Source of the DNA: Blastocatellia bacterium
GTDB lineage: Bacteria > Acidobacteriota > Blastocatellia > HR10
Direction of reading: 5' to 3'
Assembly: GCA_025055075.1 (NCBI GenBank)
Contig: JANWYV010000024.1
Span: 1 to 64,000 of the forward strand
DNA length: 64,000 bases
Shown here: piece by piece, positions 60,828 to 64,000 of the stretch
Position numbering within the stretch: position 1 is the stretch's first letter
How the letters are laid out: every line of letters starts with the position of its first letter
Made by a program: the position numbers and the translations under genes
The notes under the pieces: model-generated
What the model saw: the letters and a program-made list of their open reading frames with translations, nothing else
Databases searched by the model: none
Told to the model about the DNA's origin: nothing

Positions 60828-62570
60828 TCAGGCATTTTGGCTGCGGACGAGCAGCTTGAGCACTCCAACGCCTGCGAGCAATCCGATGCCAAACGAGAGG
60901 AGGGCCTCGGTCCATTGACCGAAAATCAGGGCGCCGATCCCGAAGAGAGCGCCGTAAATGAGCACGCATCCGAGCGCCCAGCTCGCCAGATATGGGACCA
61001 GCGAATTCGGAGTAGGAACGTTGAGCCGTCGGAGGAGAGGAGCCCAGCCAGGACCGCCCGGGCGAACGCGCTGGTAGAATTCGAGCAGCTTCGCCTCGGG
61101 TTCGGCCGGTGTGAGCCAGGTCACCGCGAGCCAGACGATTGTCGTCACAGTGACGGTCACGAGCATGGACTTAGCGTAGAGCAGGGGGTCATCTTCGGGA
61201 AACGGACGCACGATTTTCAGTCCTATGGTGACGACGAGAGCCGTCGCCATGGCGGCGATCTCCGACCAGGCATTGATCCGCCACCAGAACCAGCGCAACA
61301 GGTAGACGAGCCCCGTTCCCGCTCCAAGACTGAGAAGGAGTTCCCACGCGCCGGTGATTCGTTGCAGGTTCAGCGTCACAATGATCGAGATGAGCGCCAG
61401 GGCACCTGTCGCCAGGCGCGAGACGCGAACATAGTGTCGCTCATCGGCCGAAGGGCGAATGAAGCGGCGATAGAAGTCATTGATGAGGTACGACGTGCCC
61501 CAATTCAGGTGAGTTGCGATCGTCGACATGTAGGCTGCGGCGAAGGAAGCCAGTAGCAGTCCGCGCCAGACCGGGGGCAGGTGATCCACCATCACGCGCA
61601 CGTAGAGCGCCGTCGGATCCGTCGCGCGCAATTGCGGATAGAGGACGACGGCTGAGAGAGCGACCAGGATCCACGGCCACGGCCGCAATGCATAATGGGC
61701 GATGTTGAACCAGAGGGTGGCCAGGACGCCATGCCGCTCATCTTTGGTCGAGAAGATGCGCTGGGCGATATATCCTCCGCCTCCCGGCTCCGCTCCCGGA
61801 TACCAAGAGGCCCACCATTGGAGGCCGATGTAAACGAGGAGCGTCTCAAGCGGCAGCCAAGGGGAATTCCACCCCGGCCAGATCGCCGTGGCCGCCTCCA
61901 CGCTCCCGAAATGCTCTGGGAGTCGCGCCATGAGCCCGGACATTCCTCCGACGACCTGAAGGGCGAAGAGGGCGAGCGCGACCGATCCCACCATGGCGAT
62001 GACGAACTGGACGGCATCCGTGACGACGACGCCCCAGAGTCCCGAGAGCAGGGAATAGATTGCGGTGATCCCCAGGCAGAGGAAGGCTGCTTCCAACTTC
62101 CCAATATTGAGGGACAGGCCAATGACCTTCGCCATCCCCAGAGTCACCCATCCCATGATGAGGCTGTTCACGAGAAGCCCGAGATAAATCGCGCGAAAGC
62201 CGCGCAGGAAAGCGGCCGCCCGCCCAGCATATCGCAGCTCGATGAATTCCACATCCGTCATCACTCCGGCGCGTCGCCAGAGCCGAGCGTAGAGGAAGAC
62301 CGTGAGCATGCCGCTCATGACGAAGTTCCACCAAAGCCAATTGCCGGCTACGCCATGTCGAGCGACCATCTCGGTGACGGCCAAAGGGGTATCGGCCGCG
62401 AAGGTCGTCGCGACCATGGACGTGCCGGCTAACCACCACGGCAAGTGCCGACCCGAGAGGAAGTACTCCGCCACATTGCGACCCGCTCGCCGGGTGTACG
62501 CTAGTCCGATCCCCAGCGAGAGGACGAAATATGCCGCGATGATGATCCAGTCGCTTTGCGTCAGCTCCAT
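60828..62570 (-). CDS. Sodium:solute symporter (SSS family), complete
   Basis: 580 residues, about thirteen to fifteen helices. SSS marks include VAEYFLSGRHLPWWLAGTSMVATTFAADTP near the start (split positions 33-62, key G40, W45, W46) and a central WWASWYPGAEPGGGGYIAQRIFSTKDE. It takes up a sugar, acid or amino acid with Na+. It follows a second SSS gene by 19 bases, probably in one operon. The C-terminal helices are followed by LLVRSQNA. Substrate unknown. Confidence 0.9.
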   Translation of the reverse strand: MELTQSDWIIIAAYFVLSLGIGLAYTRRAGRNVAEYFLSGRHLPWWLAGTSMVATTFAADTPLAVTEMVARHGVAGNWLWWNFVMSGMLTVFLYARLWRRAGVMTDVEFIELRYAGRAAAFLRGFRAIYLGLLVNSLIMGWVTLGMAKVIGLSLNIGKLEAAFLCLGITAIYSLLSGLWGVVVTDAVQFVIAMVGSVALALFALQVVGGMSGLMARLPEHFGSVEAATAIWPGWNSPWLPLETLLVYIGLQWWASWYPGAEPGGGGYIAQRIFSTKDERHGVLATLWFNIAHYALRPWPWILVALSAVVLYPQLRATDPTALYVRVMVDHLPPVWRGLLLASFAAAYMSTIATHLNWGTSYLINDFYRRFIRPSADERHYVRVSRLATGALALISIIVTLNLQRITGAWELLLSLGAGTGLVYLLRWFWWRINAWSEIAAMATALVVTIGLKIVRPFPEDDPLLYAKSMLVTVTVTTIVWLAVTWLTPAEPEAKLLEFYQRVRPGGPGWAPLLRRLNVPTPNSLVPYLASWALGCVLIYGALFGIGALIFGQWTEALLSFGIGLLAGVGVLKLLVRSQNA

Positions 62571-62589
62571 ATGACCTTCGACGACGTGC

Positions 62590-64000
62590 TCATGATCGCT
62601 CGATTCGCATCAGCTCGACTCTTCGGACTGCGAGCTCTCTCAGTGTTTGAATCGCCCAGCCCGTGATGAACGTCGCTGCCGATCCGATCACGACGAACCA
62701 CGGCCAAGCGATCGAGGTGAAGAACTTGACGTAGAGCATGACCAGAAGACCGCTCATCATCCCCCCCAACGCCGCCGATTCGCCGACGCGCCGCGTGAGC
62801 GTGCCGAGGAAGAAGACGCCAAGAATAGCGCCGTTGGTGAAGGCCGCGATCGCCAGGACTTCATCCACGACGCGCTGCGAGAGCGCGCGGGCAACAAGTG
62901 CGACGCTGATCTGAATGATCCCCCAGCCAAGGGTCAGTCCACGAGCGACGCGGAGATAATGGGCCTCCGGGAAACGTTCGCCCCGAAGAGGGCGATAAAA
63001 ATCCGTCACCGCCGCCGCGGCCGAGGAGTTCAGGGAGCTGGAGAGGGTCGACATCGCCGCCGCGAAGATGGCCGCTACGATGAGCCCCACAAATCCGGCC
63101 GGCAACTCATGCACGATGAAATAGGGGAAGATGCGATCGCTTTTTGCGAACGGGGTCGGCGGAGGAAAATGCGCGTAGAAGACGAAGAGTAGGACGCCGA
63201 TGAGCAAGAAGAGGAGGAACTGCAAGAAGACGATGAGGGCGCTCACCAGAAGCGCAGCCATCGCCTGTCGCGCTGTGCGGCTCGTCAAATAGCGCTGCAC
63301 AATAAGCTGATCGGTCCCGTGGGTCGCCATCGCCAAGAAAGCGCCCCCGACGATCCCCGACCAGAAGGTGTAGCTCCGCGTCAGATTCCACGTGAAGTCG
63401 AAGACTCGCCACTTCCCATGTGCTTCGGCCACGGTCCAGGCTGTTGTCCATCCGCCGGGAATACCTCCCAAGAGCACGTCCACCGCAGCCAGCGCGCCCA
63501 GCATGTACACGCCGAACTGGATGGCGTCCGTCCAAACAACGGCTCGCTGCCCTCCCACATACGTGTAGAGGATCGTCGCTGCGCCAATCACTGCGATCGA
63601 GATGGGATCATCCCATCCGGTCACCGCGGCGAGCACAATAGCCGTAGCGAAGAGTCGAAAGCCGTCAGCTAAGCTCCGCGTGACGAGAAAGAGCCCAGAA
63701 GCCGCGCGGCGCGCGCGCTCACCGAAGCGATGGGCGAGGACCTGATACGCCGTCAGCAGCTCCCCACGAAAGTAGAGGGGGATGAAGAAGACGCTGACGA
63801 TAAGGCGCCCGACCAGGTATCCGCAGACAAGTTGCATGAAGGTTAGATCTCCCCCTTCGCCGTTGGCGCCTTTCATGTACGCGTATCCGGGCACGCTGAT
63901 GAACGTGACCGTACTCGTCTCGGTCGCCACGATCGAGAGGGCGATGGCCCACCAAGGGAGATTTCGTCCACCGACGAAATAGTCCTTCGTTGTGCGCTGC
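62590..64000 (-). CDS. Sodium:solute symporter (SSS family), 5' end beyond window
   Basis: About 470 residues visible. The frame stays open to the window edge: before the internal GTG at 63930 I read [20 protein letters not shown], the conserved start of SSS proteins, so only the first helix is missing. A later [19 protein letters not shown] and [13 protein letters not shown] fit the family. It precedes the complete symporter in the same direction. The two are paralogues of different length and probably differ in substrate. Confidence 0.9.
   Translation of the reverse strand, partial: QRTTKDYFVGGRNLPWWAIALSIVATETSTVTFISVPGYAYMKGANGEGGDLTFMQLVCGYLVGRLIVSVFFIPLYFRGELLTAYQVLAHRFGERARRAASGLFLVTRSLADGFRLFATAIVLAAVTGWDDPISIAVIGAATILYTYVGGQRAVVWTDAIQFGVYMLGALAAVDVLLGGIPGGWTTAWTVAEAHGKWRVFDFTWNLTRSYTFWSGIVGGAFLAMATHGTDQLIVQRYLTSRTARQAMAALLVSALIVFLQFLLFLLIGVLLFVFYAHFPPPTPFAKSDRIFPYFIVHELPAGFVGLIVAAIFAAAMSTLSSSLNSSAAAAVTDFYRPLRGERFPEAHYLRVARGLTLGWGIIQISVALVARALSQRVVDEVLAIAAFTNGAILGVFFLGTLTRRVGESAALGGMMSGLLVMLYVKFFTSIAWPWFVVIGSAATFITGWAIQTLRELAVRRVELMRIERS

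Overview
The window is bacterial and splits at about 20.6-21.1 kb into two parts that differ in strand, gene content and codon choice. The right part (21.2-64 kb) looks like Acidobacteriota: two very large Oar-like TonB-dependent receptors with N-terminal carboxypeptidase-regulatory domains, alternative complex III next to a caa3-type oxidase, and an LptD that shows a Gram-negative envelope. The left part (1-20.5 kb, all on the minus strand) has a different codon habit (Gly almost always GGC, frequent ATT for Ile; the right part prefers GGA/GGG and ATC). It could be a transferred block in the same genome or another organism joined during assembly.

Left part, in order of transcription from 20.5 kb down to 0.4 kb. 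First comes an anchorless, Tat-exported molybdopterin oxidoreductase with its four-cluster Fe-S subunit and a TorD-like chaperone, then a cysteine-free AhpD-like protein. From 15.3 kb a tightly packed operon follows: korD, korA, a SagB-type nitroreductase, hdrA, a fused MvhD/FlxC-like protein, flxB, flxA, korB, korC, hdrC, hdrB, a thiamine-binding protein, frdB, frdA and pckG. So the four genes of a 2-oxoacid:ferredoxin oxidoreductase are split around a NADH-oxidising Flx-Hdr bifurcation module, and that module runs into a soluble two-subunit fumarate reductase. My main proposal is a machine in which NADH oxidation is bifurcated: one branch reduces fumarate to succinate, the other reduces ferredoxin for reductive carboxylation of succinyl-CoA to 2-oxoglutarate. 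Both are neighbouring steps of the reductive TCA cycle; PEP carboxykinase would feed or drain oxaloacetate.

The junction (20.5-21.16 kb) has no intact gene. It holds the 3' end of a truncated minus-strand reading frame, which supports a physical break there.

Right part. Complex III genes actABCDEF, a small membrane protein, a SCO1 protein and coxBACD form one plus-strand respiratory operon (21.2-33.5 kb). Next is a cluster with a degenerate hisIE, trpE, an exported double cyclophilin and trpG (33.6-37.5 kb). Then come a rhomboid, an RsbU-like phosphatase, Hsp20 and Lon (37.7-42.6 kb); a Spy-like protein, glycerate 2-kinase and a YihY-type membrane protein (42.7-45.8 kb); a NusG paralogue with a strong promoter ahead of lptD (45.8-48.8 kb); an S58 aminopeptidase and a coiled-coil nuclease-like protein (48.8-51.1 kb); the two TonB receptors flanking an MFS exporter and Hsp33 (51.2-60.5 kb); and two tandem sodium:solute symporters, the last cut by the window end. 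Several GC-rich perfect hairpins without T-tracts serve as likely terminators. I saw no rRNA, tRNA, CRISPR array or complete insertion sequence.
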